Assembly: GCA_903885555.1 (NCBI GenBank)
Contig: CAISIV010000152.1
Span: 1 to 51,381, forward strand
Direction: 5' to 3'
DNA: 51,381 bases
From: an uncultured Hyphomicrobiales bacterium
GTDB taxonomy: Bacteria; Pseudomonadota; Alphaproteobacteria; Rhizobiales; Xanthobacteraceae
In this document: positions 7,399-16,204 of the stretch, piece after piece
How the letters are laid out: each line of letters begins with the position of its first letter
Position numbering within the stretch: the first letter of the stretch is position 1
Notes under the pieces: model-generated
Database searches by the model: none
Seen by the model: the letters and a program-made list of their open reading frames with translations, nothing else
What the model was told of the DNA's origin: nothing
Made by a program: the position numbers and the translations under genes

Positions 7399-9072
7399 AT
7401 GCCGATCGCTGCTTCCCGCGCCTCCGAACCCGAACTGGTCGAACTTGCCCGTGAAGCCACCACGGCGCTGGATGCGCTGCTGGCCGATGCGGTCGCCAAG
7501 GTCCGCGAGAAGGTGGTGGTCGAAGGCCATCCCGTCAGCAAGCTGTTCGACCGCGAGCAGCGCGCCACGCACGGGTTGGCCTGGCTCGCCACTTACGTCG
7601 AATCGGTGCGCCAGCTCACGGCCTATACGCAGCGCATGATCGCTGACGGCACCTTCGGCGAAGTCGAAGAACACATCGTCCGCATCGGCCTTGGCGAATA
7701 TATCTCGCAGATCATTGGCGGCATTCCGATGAGCCAGGGCGAAGTCGTGCGCCCGAGCGATCTTGGCCTGTCGATGGCGCAAGTCGCTTCGCGCATCAAC
7801 CGTGCCTGCGAGAGCCTGATGGCGAGCGGCAATACGGTCGAGCGCCGCGCCCGTCTGGTCGAACTGATCCGCCAGGGTTTTCATGCGACCGTCGGCATCG
7901 CCGGTCTCGACGAGACGCTGGAATCGATCCGCGAAGAGATGCGCAAGTTTGCCGACGCCGAGGTGATCGATCGCGCGCAGGGCTGGCACCGCACCAACAG
8001 CTACATTCCGATGGAAGTCATCGCGCAGATGTCCGAGCTCGGCGTATTCGGCCTGACCATTCCGGAAGAATTCGGCGGCATGGGGCTCGGCAAAGAGTCG
8101 ATGTGCGTCGTCTCCGAAGAACTATCGCGCGGCTATATCGGCGTCGGCTCGCTCGGCACCCGCTCGGAAATCGCGGCCGAACTCATTCTCGGCGGCGGTA
8201 CACCGGAGCAGAAGGCAAAATGGCTGCCGAAGCTCGCGTCCGGCGAAGTGCTGCCGACCGCTGTGTTTACAGAGCCAAACACCGGTTCCGATCTGGCATC
8301 TCTGAAGACCCGCGCCGTGCGCGAAGGCGACGTCTACAAAGTCTACGGCAACAAGACCTGGATCACGCATCCGGTGCGCGCCGATCTGATGACGCTGCTG
8401 GTCCGCACCAATCCCAAGGAGCCGGGCCATTGCGGCCTGTCGATGCTGCTGGCCGAAAAGCCGCGCGGCACCGACGCCAATCCATTCCCCGCCAAGGGCA
8501 TGAGCGGCACCGAGATCGAAGTGCTCGGCTACCGCGGCATGAAGGAATACGAGATCGCCTTCGACGGCTTCGAAGTGAAAGCCGAAAACCTGCTCGGTGG
8601 CGTCGAGGGGCTCGGCTTCAAGCAGTTGATGCAGACCTTCGAGTCGGCCCGCATCCAGACAGCTGCCAGAGCGATTGGCGTGGCGCAGTCGGCCATGGAG
8701 CGCGCGATCGAATACGGCCAGAACCGCGTGCAGTTCAGCCGGCCGATCATCGAATTCCCGCGCGTCTCCGACAAGATCGCGATGATGGCGGTCGAAATCA
8801 TGATTGCCCGCCAGCTTACCTATCACGCCGCGCGTGAGAAAGATTCCGGCCGGCGCTGCGATCTGGAAGCCGGTATGGCGAAGCTGCTCGGCGCTCGCGT
8901 CGCCTGGGCCAATGCCGACAACGCGCTGCAGATCCACGGCGGCAACGGTTTTGCGCTGGAGTTCCCGGTGTCGCGCATCCTCTGCGACGCACGCATTCTC
9001 AACATTTTCGAGGGTGCGGCCGAAATCCAGGCTCAGGTCATCGCCCGCCGCCTGCTCGATGGTACGAACTAG
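7399..9072 (+). CDS. mcd: (2S)-methylsuccinyl-CoA dehydrogenase
   Basis: Mcd is an FAD enzyme that oxidises methylsuccinyl-CoA to mesaconyl-CoA, the step after MeaA. The 557-residue protein is longer than standard acyl-CoA dehydrogenases because of an N-terminal extension of about 160 residues (VSKLFDREQRATHGLAWLAT), a hallmark of Mcd. The dehydrogenase core follows: EFGGMGLGKESMCVVSEELS, the FAD-contacting TEPNTGSDLASLKTRA, and the C-terminal QIHGGNGFALEFPVSRILCD. FEGAAEIQ at 537-544 carries the usual acyl-CoA dehydrogenase glutamate (E538). The ATG at 7399 follows AGAGGA at 7390-7394; an ATG at 7336 upstream would add sequence unlike the family. Clustering with ccr and meaA makes the assignment strong. 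Confidence 0.93.
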   Translation: MPIAASRASEPELVELAREATTALDALLADAVAKVREKVVVEGHPVSKLFDREQRATHGLAWLATYVESVRQLTAYTQRMIADGTFGEVEEHIVRIGLGEYISQIIGGIPMSQGEVVRPSDLGLSMAQVASRINRACESLMASGNTVERRARLVELIRQGFHATVGIAGLDETLESIREEMRKFADAEVIDRAQGWHRTNSYIPMEVIAQMSELGVFGLTIPEEFGGMGLGKESMCVVSEELSRGYIGVGSLGTRSEIAAELILGGGTPEQKAKWLPKLASGEVLPTAVFTEPNTGSDLASLKTRAVREGDVYKVYGNKTWITHPVRADLMTLLVRTNPKEPGHCGLSMLLAEKPRGTDANPFPAKGMSGTEIEVLGYRGMKEYEIAFDGFEVKAENLLGGVEGLGFKQLMQTFESARIQTAARAIGVAQSAMERAIEYGQNRVQFSRPIIEFPRVSDKIAMMAVEIMIARQLTYHAAREKDSGRRCDLEAGMAKLLGARVAWANADNALQIHGGNGFALEFPVSRILCDARILNIFEGAAEIQAQVIARRLLDGTN

Positions 9073-9175
9073 CCGCTACAATCTCGCAACGAAATCGGTC
9101 CTCCCGGCGTTGATCTAGCGCAAATGGCGCCGTTGGTCCGGCGCTAGCATTGCCTAGCGATTAAGGAGACCGTTC

Positions 9176-9625
9176 ATGCTCGAATTGAAGATTCACCAAG
9201 GCGAATGGGTTGTCGTTTGCGATGGCGCCAAGGCGCTGATTTTGGAAAATATCGGCGACGCCAAATTTCCTAACCTCAAGATGGTTGAGGTGTTTGAACA
9301 TAAGAGTTTGGCCACCCGCGATCTCGGCACCGACAAGCCCGGCCGCAGCCATAGCTCGCTCGGCCACGGCAGCAGTTCGGTCGAGCAGACCGACTGGCAT
9401 GACCAGGAAGAACGCGCGTTTCTGCTGCAACTCATCAAGCATCTCGATGCGGCCGTCGGCGCCGGCAAGACCAAATCGCTGATCATCGCGGCGCCGCCGC
9501 GGGCGTTGGGTGTGCTCCGGCCGGCCTATACGCATCGGCTGCGTGACGCCATTAGTGCCGAGGTCGACAAGGACTTCGTCAAGCTTCCGGTGCACCAGAT
9601 CGAAAAGCAGCTTACCGGCACCTGA
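9176..9625 (+). CDS. Host attachment family protein (baeRF-like)
   Basis: This 149-residue protein matches the small family named after an Agrobacterium protein required for attachment to host cells. Visible features are the N-terminal WVVVCDGAKALILENIGD, a variable central part with EERAFLLQLIKHLDAAV, and the C-terminal core SLIIAAPPRALGVLRPAYTH with KDFVKLPVHQIEK. The fold is related to the archaeo-eukaryotic release factor eRF1 domain 2. The true role in free-living species is unknown. The ATG follows AAGGAGA at 9163-9169. It stands alone, 103 bp after mcd in the same direction, with no obvious terminator between them. Confidence 0.8.
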   Translation: MLELKIHQGEWVVVCDGAKALILENIGDAKFPNLKMVEVFEHKSLATRDLGTDKPGRSHSSLGHGSSSVEQTDWHDQEERAFLLQLIKHLDAAVGAGKTKSLIIAAPPRALGVLRPAYTHRLRDAISAEVDKDFVKLPVHQIEKQLTGT

Positions 9626-9736
9626 AAGTCTTAACGCTGCCGTCGCTGGGACCTGCGATTATGGCTGGCCCGCCGCGACGGCGGTGATATGTTCGCGGCG
9701 AATCTCCTGGCTAAAATCATCGAGGCTCGCGAGCGA

Positions 9737-10636
9737 ATGAACTGGTTTGGCGCTCCTGTTGCGCGCAGCGGCTTGATAGCCGTGGCTTTGCTGACTGCAT
9801 TTGGCGCGCACGCGCAGAATGCACCGCAAGGTGCGTCGCCCGCACCGCCGACCGTGACGCCGCCGCCCATTACTCTGGCCGTCCCCGGCTTCTGGGATCC
9901 GCGACGCCGCCCTGAGCGGCCCGACCTATCGCGCATTACCGTGATCCGCTTTCTCACCGAAACCGACTACCCGCCGTTCAATTATGCCGGACCGGACGGC
10001 GCGCCAGCGGGCTTCAATGTCGATCTCGCGCGCTTGATCTGCGAAGAGATCAAGGTTCAGTGCACCATCCAGATGCGGCGCTTCGATACGCTGGTCGCGG
10101 GCCTCAACACCAATACCGGCGACGCAGCGATCGCGTCGATGGCCGCGACTCCGGACATGCGCCGCCAGGTCGATTTCAGCGATCCTTATTACCGGACGCC
10201 GGCGCGTTTCGTGTCGCGCAAGGGCATCGATATCGATCAGGTGCGGCCCGAGGCGCTCGAAGGCAGGCGCGTCGCCGTGGTCGCCGGCACCGCGCATGAG
10301 GCCTATCTCAAGACCTTGTTCACCGAGGCCGAGCTACGGCCTTATCCCAATGAGGACGCCGCCCGCGCCGCACTGCGCAAAGGCGAAGTCGAATTGCTGT
10401 TCGGCGATGGCGTGTCGCTGGCGTTCTGGCTCAACGGCACCGATTCCGCCGGCTGCTGCGAATTTCGCGGCGGACCCTATATCGAAAGCCGCTTTTTCGG
10501 CGAGGGAGTCGGCATCGCAGTTCGCCGCGGTAACGATCTGATGCGGCAGGCCTTCAACTGGGCGCTGTTCCGGCTGTGGGAAAAGGGCCGCTTCACCGAC
10601 CTGTGGCTGCGCTATTTCCCGATCAGCCCTTACTGA
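9737..10636 (+). CDS. Periplasmic amino-acid-type solute-binding protein (family 3)
   Basis: This 299-residue protein has a signal peptide (LIAVALLTAFGAHA, cleavage expected after residue 25) and a proline-rich linker. The type II periplasmic binding domain begins IRFLTETDYPPFNYAGPDGA and continues through GFNVDLARLICEE and MAATPDMRRQVDFSDPYYRT. Such proteins deliver polar amino acids to ABC importers or act as sensors, but no permease or ATPase gene is adjacent, so the ligand and partner are unknown. A start at 9689 is also open, but the ATG at 9737 puts the signal peptide at the true N-terminus. The 3' end overlaps the convergent flavoprotein gene by 7 bp. Confidence 0.85.
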   Translation: MNWFGAPVARSGLIAVALLTAFGAHAQNAPQGASPAPPTVTPPPITLAVPGFWDPRRRPERPDLSRITVIRFLTETDYPPFNYAGPDGAPAGFNVDLARLICEEIKVQCTIQMRRFDTLVAGLNTNTGDAAIASMAATPDMRRQVDFSDPYYRTPARFVSRKGIDIDQVRPEALEGRRVAVVAGTAHEAYLKTLFTEAELRPYPNEDAARAALRKGEVELLFGDGVSLAFWLNGTDSAGCCEFRGGPYIESRFFGEGVGIAVRRGNDLMRQAFNWALFRLWEKGRFTDLWLRYFPISPY

Positions 10637-11889
10637 GCCTTTGGCGGCTGCAGCCAGGCGATCGCGCCGCGCGCCGCCGCGACGCCGGTGGCGAACGACG
10701 CCTGCAGCAGATAGCCGCCGGTCGGCGCGTCCCAATCGAGCATTTCGCCGGCGATGAAAATGCCGGGATAGCGCTTGAGCATGAAGCCTTCGTCGAGTTC
10801 GGCGAAGCTGACGCCACCCGCGGTCGAGATCGCGGTGGCGACCGGTTGAACGCCGTTGAGCTTTACCGGCGCCGCCTTGATCAAAGTTGCGAGTTTTTCC
10901 GTATTCAGCGTGGCCAGCGACAGACCTTTCGTCAGCGCCGCTTCACGCAGCAGTGCCAGCGACACAGCGGACAGATGCGTCGTCTTGCGCAGAAAATTCG
11001 ACAGCGATTGCTTGCCGCGCGATTTCGACAGCCGCTCGACAAGCTTGGCAGCGCCGACATCCGGCATCAGGTCGACCACGATGGTGGCCTTGCCGTCGCG
11101 CGAGATGGCCTCGCGGATCGGCGACGACAGCGCATAGATCGCGCCGCCTTCGATGCCTTCGCGCGTGATCATGGCTTCGCCGCGCACGCTGCGGCCTGCA
11201 AAGGTAATTCCGATATTCTTGAGGGGTTGGCCTTCGTGGGTGCGGAATACCTCGGACCACGCTGCGGTAAATCCGCAGTTGGCCGCGCGCAACGGCGCGA
11301 TCGCAATGTCTTCCGTGCCGAGAACATCCACCCAGCGTGCGTCGGAGCCGAGCTTCGGCCAGCTTGCGCCGCCAAGCGCGAGCACGGTGGCGTCGGGCTC
11401 GGCCGCCACTTCATGCCCTTCGGTCATGAATCGAAGTGAGCCTTCCTCGTCCCAGCCTTCCCAGCGGTGGCGCAATTTGAAAGTGACACCAAGATTGCCG
11501 AGTCGCAGCAGCCAGGTTCGCAGCAGCGGCGAGGTCTTCAACACGGTCGGGAATACCCGTCCGCTCGAGCCGATGAAGGTCGGCTGGCCGAGCGTGTCGC
11601 TCCAGGCCCGCAACGCCGCCGGTGGGTAAGCTTCGATTGCCGCGCGCAGCAGAGGATTGTCGTCGCCATAGCGGGTCAGGAATGTCTTGAGGTCTTCGCT
11701 ATGGGTCAGGTTCAGGCCGCCACGGCCAGCCATCAGGAATTTGCGGCCGAGCGAGGCCATCTGGTCGTAGACGGTGACGCGCGCGCCGGCCCGGGCCAGC
11801 AATTCGGCTGCGATCAGGCCGGCCGGTCCGCCGCCGATCACGGCGATGCTGCGGTTGGGCGACAGGCGCATTTCTTCGGGAGCAGTCAC
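10630..11889 (-). CDS. BaiN/HI0933-like NAD(P)/FAD-dependent oxidoreductase
   Basis: This 419-residue flavoprotein opens with the FAD-binding Rossmann motif IAVIGGGPAGLIAAELLARA at residues 15-34. LGRKFLMAGRGGLNLTHSE, the signature of the HI0933/BaiN family, follows. A second FAD contact lies in LDWDAPTGGYLLQASFATGV near the C-terminus. The alphaproteobacterial members are often labelled TIGR03862. The substrate is unknown; the family includes enoyl reductases acting on bile acids, but that role is not implied here. It is divergent from lysS across a 77-bp gap. No ribosome site stands out, but MTAPEEMRLSPN is the natural start because the Rossmann motif follows it directly. Confidence 0.85.
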   Translation of the reverse strand: MTAPEEMRLSPNRSIAVIGGGPAGLIAAELLARAGARVTVYDQMASLGRKFLMAGRGGLNLTHSEDLKTFLTRYGDDNPLLRAAIEAYPPAALRAWSDTLGQPTFIGSSGRVFPTVLKTSPLLRTWLLRLGNLGVTFKLRHRWEGWDEEGSLRFMTEGHEVAAEPDATVLALGGASWPKLGSDARWVDVLGTEDIAIAPLRAANCGFTAAWSEVFRTHEGQPLKNIGITFAGRSVRGEAMITREGIEGGAIYALSSPIREAISRDGKATIVVDLMPDVGAAKLVERLSKSRGKQSLSNFLRKTTHLSAVSLALLREAALTKGLSLATLNTEKLATLIKAAPVKLNGVQPVATAISTAGGVSFAELDEGFMLKRYPGIFIAGEMLDWDAPTGGYLLQASFATGVAAARGAIAWLQPPKAQ

Positions 11890-11966
11890 GTCGTTCCTTT
11901 CGCCGCTTTACCGCCTGATTTGACGGGGTAGGGCGGTTTCCTTATGTCTGCGCCCGGAGTTACACG

Positions 11967-13601
11967 ATGTCGATGACTACTGAAACCGCGCAAGATTTAC
12001 TCTCTCTCGCCGAACAGTCGAACGCCTGGCCGTTCGAGGAGGCGCGCAAGATCGTCGCGCGCCTGAAGAAGAAACCCAAGGACGAAGTCATCTTTGAGAC
12101 CGGCTACGGCCCCTCGGGCCTGCCGCATATCGGTACCTTCGGCGAAGTGGCGCGCACCACCATGGTGCGTCACGCCTTCCGCGTGCTGACCGATGACAAG
12201 ATCAAGACCCGGCTGATCGCCTTTTCCGACGATATGGACGGCCTGCGCAAGGTGCCGGACAACGTTCCGAACAAGGAGTTGCTGGAAAAGCATCTCGGCA
12301 AGCCGCTGACCAAGGTGCCAGATCCGTTCGGCACCCATCCGAGTTTCGGCGAGCATAACAATGCGCGCCTGCGCACTTTCCTCGACCATTTCGGCTTCGA
12401 CTACGAATTCATGTCGTCGACCGAATGCTACAAGTCCGGCCGCTTCGATGAAGCCCTGCTCAAGATGCTGGCGCGCTTCGACAACGTAATGGCGATCATG
12501 CTGCCGTCGCTGCGCGAGGAACGCGCCGCCACCTATTCGCCGTTTCTGCCGGTGTCGCCGCGTTCAGGGCAGGTGCTGCAGGTGCCGATTGTCTCGCACG
12601 ACGCCAAAAATGGCACGATCGCCTACGACGATCCGGAAACCGGCGAGCGTATGGTGACGCCCGTAACGCGCGGCATGTGCAAGCTGCAATGGAAGCCGGA
12701 CTGGGCGATGCGCTGGGTGGCGCTTGGCGTCGATTACGAAATGGCCGGCAAGGATCTCATCGACTCGGTGAAGCTGTCCGGCGAAATCTGCCGCGCGCTC
12801 GACGGCCTGCCGCCGGAAGGCTTCAACTACGAACTGTTCCTCGACGACAGGGGCCAGAAGATTTCCAAGTCGAAGGGCAACGGCCTGACGATCGACGAAT
12901 GGCTGCGCTATGCCAGCCCGGAAAGTCTGTCGCTGTTCATGTACCGCGAGCCAAAATCGGCCAAGCGCCTGTATTTTGATGTGATCCCGCGCCAGGTCGA
13001 CGACTACCAGCAATTTCTCGAAGGCTACGAGAAGCAGGAGACCAAGCACCGGCTCGGTAATCCGGTCTGGCACATCCATGCCGGCAAGCCGCCGAAGCCG
13101 GACATGCCGGTGACCTTCACCATGCTGCTGACGCTGGTGTCGTCGTCCAATGCCGAAAATGCCGAAACGCTGTGGGGCTTCATTGGCCGCTACCGGCCGG
13201 GCGTCACCGCGCTGACGCACCCCAAGCTCAACGCGATGGTCGGCTACGCCATCCATTATTTCCGGGACTTCGTGTTGCCGACCAAGAAATTCCGCCAGCC
13301 GACGGACAGCGAGCGCGTGGCGTTGAACGATCTGCGCGATGCGCTCGGCCAGTTGCCGGGCGAGGCGACGGCGGAACAGATTCAGGATGTGGTCTACGAA
13401 ATCGGCCGCCGCGAGCCGTTCCTCGACGAAAAGAAAAAGGCCAAGGACGGCAAGCCGGGCGTCTCGCTCGACTGGTTCAACATGCTGTACCAGGTGCTGC
13501 TCGGCCAGGAGAAGGGCCCGCGCTTTGGCTCCTTCGTCGCGGTCTATGGCCTCAAGAACACCGTCGATATGATCGATGGGGCGCTGGCGCGGAGCGCCTA
13601 A
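11967..13601 (+). CDS. lysS: Lysyl-tRNA synthetase, class I
   Basis: The enzyme activates lysine with ATP and charges tRNA(Lys). This is the class I form (also called LysK), found in archaea and alphaproteobacteria. The 544-residue protein carries the HIGH-type motif [13 protein letters not shown] at residues 48-60 and the KMSKS-type motif KISKSKGNG at 298-306. The C-terminal helical anticodon-binding part includes [20 protein letters not shown]. The ATG at 11967 follows GGAG at 11956-11959 with a 7-bp gap; a second ATG two codons later is possible. No class II lysS is visible in the window, so this is probably the housekeeping enzyme. The following terminator is oriented for the opposite strand. 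Confidence 0.97.
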   Translation: MSMTTETAQDLLSLAEQSNAWPFEEARKIVARLKKKPKDEVIFETGYGPSGLPHIGTFGEVARTTMVRHAFRVLTDDKIKTRLIAFSDDMDGLRKVPDNVPNKELLEKHLGKPLTKVPDPFGTHPSFGEHNNARLRTFLDHFGFDYEFMSSTECYKSGRFDEALLKMLARFDNVMAIMLPSLREERAATYSPFLPVSPRSGQVLQVPIVSHDAKNGTIAYDDPETGERMVTPVTRGMCKLQWKPDWAMRWVALGVDYEMAGKDLIDSVKLSGEICRALDGLPPEGFNYELFLDDRGQKISKSKGNGLTIDEWLRYASPESLSLFMYREPKSAKRLYFDVIPRQVDDYQQFLEGYEKQETKHRLGNPVWHIHAGKPPKPDMPVTFTMLLTLVSSSNAENAETLWGFIGRYRPGVTALTHPKLNAMVGYAIHYFRDFVLPTKKFRQPTDSERVALNDLRDALGQLPGEATAEQIQDVVYEIGRREPFLDEKKKAKDGKPGVSLDWFNMLYQVLLGQEKGPRFGSFVAVYGLKNTVDMIDGALARSA

Positions 13602-13629
13602 AGTCTAAAAGGCAAGCAGCGCATAAAAA

Positions 13630-13657
13630 AAGCCCTCATCCCGAAGGATGAGGGCTT
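13630..13657 (-). terminator. Intrinsic terminator of the carbonic anhydrase-like gene
   Basis: A perfect 12-bp stem (AAGCCCTCATCC paired with its complement) closes a four-base loop. On the minus strand it is followed by a run of seven T residues, so it ends transcription of the gene at 13675-14235. On the plus strand there is no T tract, so it is at best a weak stop for lysS. Confidence 0.9.
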
Positions 13658-13674
13658 GATCGTTCGCTCAGCGT

Positions 13675-14235
13675 TTAGCTGAACATCTCCACCTTGCCGT
13701 TGACCGACATCAGGCCGAGTTCGACCTTCAGCGACGGCTGCTTTTCGGCGACCTGCTTCTTGAATTCCATCAGCGCGGCCTTGTGGGTCTCGGTCTCGAT
13801 CTTCGGATTGGCCACGGCGTCGGCGCCGTAAGCGATCTTGGCGGCGCCGCAGTCGCGATGGTTCATCGCGATCACTTTCGGGATGTGATGCAGCTGCATC
13901 GACGCGGCGAGGTTTTCCCAGAACGCGGGCGCCCAGGACTTGAAAGCAGGGGCGACGACGCCGATCGAAGCGCCGGCGAAGGTGAACTGGCTGTATTTGC
14001 CCACCATCTTGCGGTGCCGCATGTAATCGAGCGTCGGCTTCGGGAAGCGCGGATCGATGCAGGTCACCAGCATCGCTTCGTAGTTTCCGGTCGCGCCGAA
14101 GGCGAGCGACGGAATCGCGGCGACAGCACCGGCCACGGCCGAGATTTGCAGAAAACGCCGGCGATCGAAGCGCATGCGCAGCATGTCGCTGCAGCAGCTG
14201 CATCCGGTTGCATGTTCGATGGTATTGATTGTCAT
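13675..14235 (-). CDS. Tat-exported beta-carbonic anhydrase-like protein
   Basis: The 186-residue protein starts with a cysteine-containing leader and the twin-arginine motif DRRRFLQISAVAGA (residues 24-37). An AFGA cleavage region near residue 48 suggests a folded periplasmic product. The mature part keeps the beta-carbonic anhydrase zinc and catalytic residues: C59-x-D61-x-R63 in VTCIDPRFP, and H126-x-x-C129 in NHRDCGAAK. The core is shorter than typical beta enzymes (about 200-220 residues). It may hydrate CO2 in the periplasm, or it may have kept the metal site for another role. The start MTINTIEHATGCSCC contains three cysteines ahead of the Tat motif, which is unusual. A strong terminator follows. 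Confidence 0.8.
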   Translation of the reverse strand: MTINTIEHATGCSCCSDMLRMRFDRRRFLQISAVAGAVAAIPSLAFGATGNYEAMLVTCIDPRFPKPTLDYMRHRKMVGKYSQFTFAGASIGVVAPAFKSWAPAFWENLAASMQLHHIPKVIAMNHRDCGAAKIAYGADAVANPKIETETHKAALMEFKKQVAEKQPSLKVELGLMSVNGKVEMFS

Positions 14236-14318
14236 ATGTCCCCCGCCCGTTGATAAGGAACGGCGACATTAGACGCAGTTCGCGATTCCAGCCAGACGCG
14301 CCGGAACAATATTTTCGC

Positions 14319-14948
14319 TTACTGGCTGGCCCAGACGATGCGCGCCACCCAGACCACGTCGGACATCGCCAGGGTGCGGTCGCGGTGCTCGGCATTCAGG
14401 GATTTGAGCTCGACGCTCTTGGTGGTCTTGCGCTTGAGCTCTTTGACCATGACCTCGCCGTTCTTGGTCTTGACCACGACGCGGTCGCCCTTGCGCACGG
14501 GCGCGCCCGGAGACACCACGATAATGTCGCCGTCGCGATAGACCGGCTTCATCGAGTCGCCGGAAATCTCCAGCGCATAGGCGTGCTCGTCGGTGACCTG
14601 CGGGAAGGCGATATCTTCCCAGCCTTTGCCCACCGGGAACCCGCCATCGTCGAAATAGCCGCCGGTGCCGGCCTCGGCAAAGCCGATCAGCGGCACGTTC
14701 GAAATAGCGACCTTGCCGCTGTCGGTGATCAGTTTGACGAAGGTGTCGACCTTGGTGTTGGAGGCGGTCAAAGCCTTGGCCACCGACTCGGTCGACGGCC
14801 AGCGCGGTCGGCCTTCCGGGGTGATGCGCTTGGATTTGTTGAAGGTGGTCGGGTCGAGGCCGGCCTTCTTGGCGAGGCCCGACGCCGTCATGCCGGCGCG
14901 TTCGGCCAGGCGGTCGATAGCGGTCCAGATCTGGCTATGTGTCAGCAT
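14319..14948 (-). CDS. HTH repressor with S24 (LexA/CI-like) autopeptidase domain
   Basis: This 209-residue regulator has an N-terminal helix-turn-helix (AGMTASGLAKKAGLDPTTFN, residues 18-37) and a C-terminal S24 domain. The domain has a candidate Ala93-Gly94 cleavage site in FAEAGTGG, catalytic Ser132 in SGDSMKP and catalytic Lys169 in EVMVKEL. Such proteins repress target genes and either cleave themselves under RecA activation or use the fold only for dimerisation. All catalytic residues are present, so autocleavage is plausible. No phage genes are nearby, so this looks like a chromosomal stress regulator. A near-perfect palindrome 38 bp upstream of the start is a likely autoregulatory operator. 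The gene is divergent from pyrD. Confidence 0.88.
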   Translation of the reverse strand: MLTHSQIWTAIDRLAERAGMTASGLAKKAGLDPTTFNKSKRITPEGRPRWPSTESVAKALTASNTKVDTFVKLITDSGKVAISNVPLIGFAEAGTGGYFDDGGFPVGKGWEDIAFPQVTDEHAYALEISGDSMKPVYRDGDIIVVSPGAPVRKGDRVVVKTKNGEVMVKELKRKTTKSVELKSLNAEHRDRTLAMSDVVWVARIVWASQ

Positions 14949-14986
14949 GGCGAACCCCGGTCTGATGATGGACTGTGATTATGTGC

Positions 14987-15000
14987 AATTTCTAGGAATT
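14987..15000. promoter_or_regulatory. Candidate operator AATTTCTAGGAATT
   Basis: The 14-bp site is a palindrome with a single mismatched pair (12 of 14 bases symmetric), lying between the divergent S24 repressor and pyrD. Its AT-richness stands out in this GC-rich region. It is 38 bp from the repressor start codon, a fit for autorepression. Confidence 0.5.
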
Positions 15001-15106
15001 ATAGCCGTGAGTCGGGGCTTTGTCACAACGAATCGTATCGCCCGCCTTGAACATCCCCAAGCGGCGCCGATAGGGTCGAATTCAACGCGAACCCCGGAGT
15101 AGCCCC

Positions 15107-16204
15107 TTGCTGATCGGTCTGATCGACCGCCTGTCCCGCCCCTTCATGCGGGCGCTCGACCCGGAAGACGCGCATACCCTGGCGACCAAGGCCTTGCGGC
15201 TGCTGCCGTTGCCCGCGCCCGGGCCGGAAGCGCCCGAACTGGGCGTCCGTACCTTTGGGCTCAATTTCCCCAATCCACTGGGTCTGGCCGCCGGCTTCGA
15301 CAAGAACGCGCTGGCGCCGGACGCCATGCTTCGGCTGGGCTTCGGTTTCGTCGAGGTCGGTACGGTCACGCCGCGGGCGCAGAAGGGCAATCCGCGGCCG
15401 CGCGTGTTCCGGCTCGAAACCGACGAGGGCGTCATCAACCGGCTCGGCTTCAACAACGAAGGCAGTGCGGCCGTGCTGGCGCGTCTGGCCGGTCGGGCCG
15501 ACGCCGGCGGCCTTATCGGCGTCAATATCGGCGCCAACCGCGATACGGCCGACCGTGCCGAGGACTATGTTCGGTTGATTGATACGTTTGCTCCGGTGGC
15601 GAGCTATTTCACCGTCAATGTGTCGTCGCCCAATACACCGGGTCTGCGTGACCTGCAGCAGGCCAGCGCGCTCGACGATCTGCTCGGCCGCGTGATCGAG
15701 GCGCGCGAGCGGGTGCGCCTCAACGCCGGCCCGACGCCTGTGCTGTTGAAGATCGCGCCCGACCTGACGCTGCCGGATCTCGACGATGTGGTCGGTGTCG
15801 CTCGCAAGCATCGCGTCGACGGCATGATTGTCGGCAACACCACAATCTCGCGGCCGGGCTCGTTGCGCGAGCGCGATAAGGCCAAGGAGGCCGGCGGCCT
15901 GTCGGGCAAGCCGTTGTTCAAACTGTCGACTCGCATTCTGGCGGAGACCTATGTGCGCGCTGAAGGCGCGTTCCCGCTGATAGGCGCCGGCGGCATCGAT
16001 TCCGGCGCCGCCGCGATCGCCAAGATCAAAGCCGGTGCCACTCTGATCCAGCTCTACAGCGCGCTGGTCTATCGCGGCATCGGCCTGGTGCCGGAGATCA
16101 AGCGCGATCTGTTGGCGGCGATCAAACGCGGACAGCATCAATCGCTCGCTGCCATGGTCGGCAGCGATGCGGCGGATATGACGGCGGAGAGCTGGCCGAG
16201 CTGA
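15107..16204 (+). CDS. pyrD: Dihydroorotate dehydrogenase (quinone), class 2
   Basis: PyrD oxidises dihydroorotate to orotate and passes electrons to quinone at the inner membrane in pyrimidine synthesis. The 365-residue protein has the N-terminal membrane-contact helices (LIDRLSRPFMRALDPEDAHT). The FMN barrel begins FGLNFPNPLGLAAGFDKNA. The class 2 catalytic serine region is VNVSSPNTPGLRDLQ (S173/S174), and the C-terminal phosphate-binding stretch is PLIGAGGIDSGAAAIAKIKA. The start is a TTG at 15107 with GGAG seven bases upstream at 15096-15099; no in-frame ATG lies near. It is divergent from the S24 repressor gene and ends convergent with the small DUF6460-like gene, without overlap. Confidence 0.95.
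   Translation: MLIGLIDRLSRPFMRALDPEDAHTLATKALRLLPLPAPGPEAPELGVRTFGLNFPNPLGLAAGFDKNALAPDAMLRLGFGFVEVGTVTPRAQKGNPRPRVFRLETDEGVINRLGFNNEGSAAVLARLAGRADAGGLIGVNIGANRDTADRAEDYVRLIDTFAPVASYFTVNVSSPNTPGLRDLQQASALDDLLGRVIEARERVRLNAGPTPVLLKIAPDLTLPDLDDVVGVARKHRVDGMIVGNTTISRPGSLRERDKAKEAGGLSGKPLFKLSTRILAETYVRAEGAFPLIGAGGIDSGAAAIAKIKAGATLIQLYSALVYRGIGLVPEIKRDLLAAIKRGQHQSLAAMVGSDAADMTAESWPS

Noticed and set aside
13630-13657. Strong terminator assigned to lysS
   Set aside because: The T-run lies on the minus strand side, so the terminator serves the carbonic anhydrase-like gene. On the plus strand the stem is followed by GATCG.
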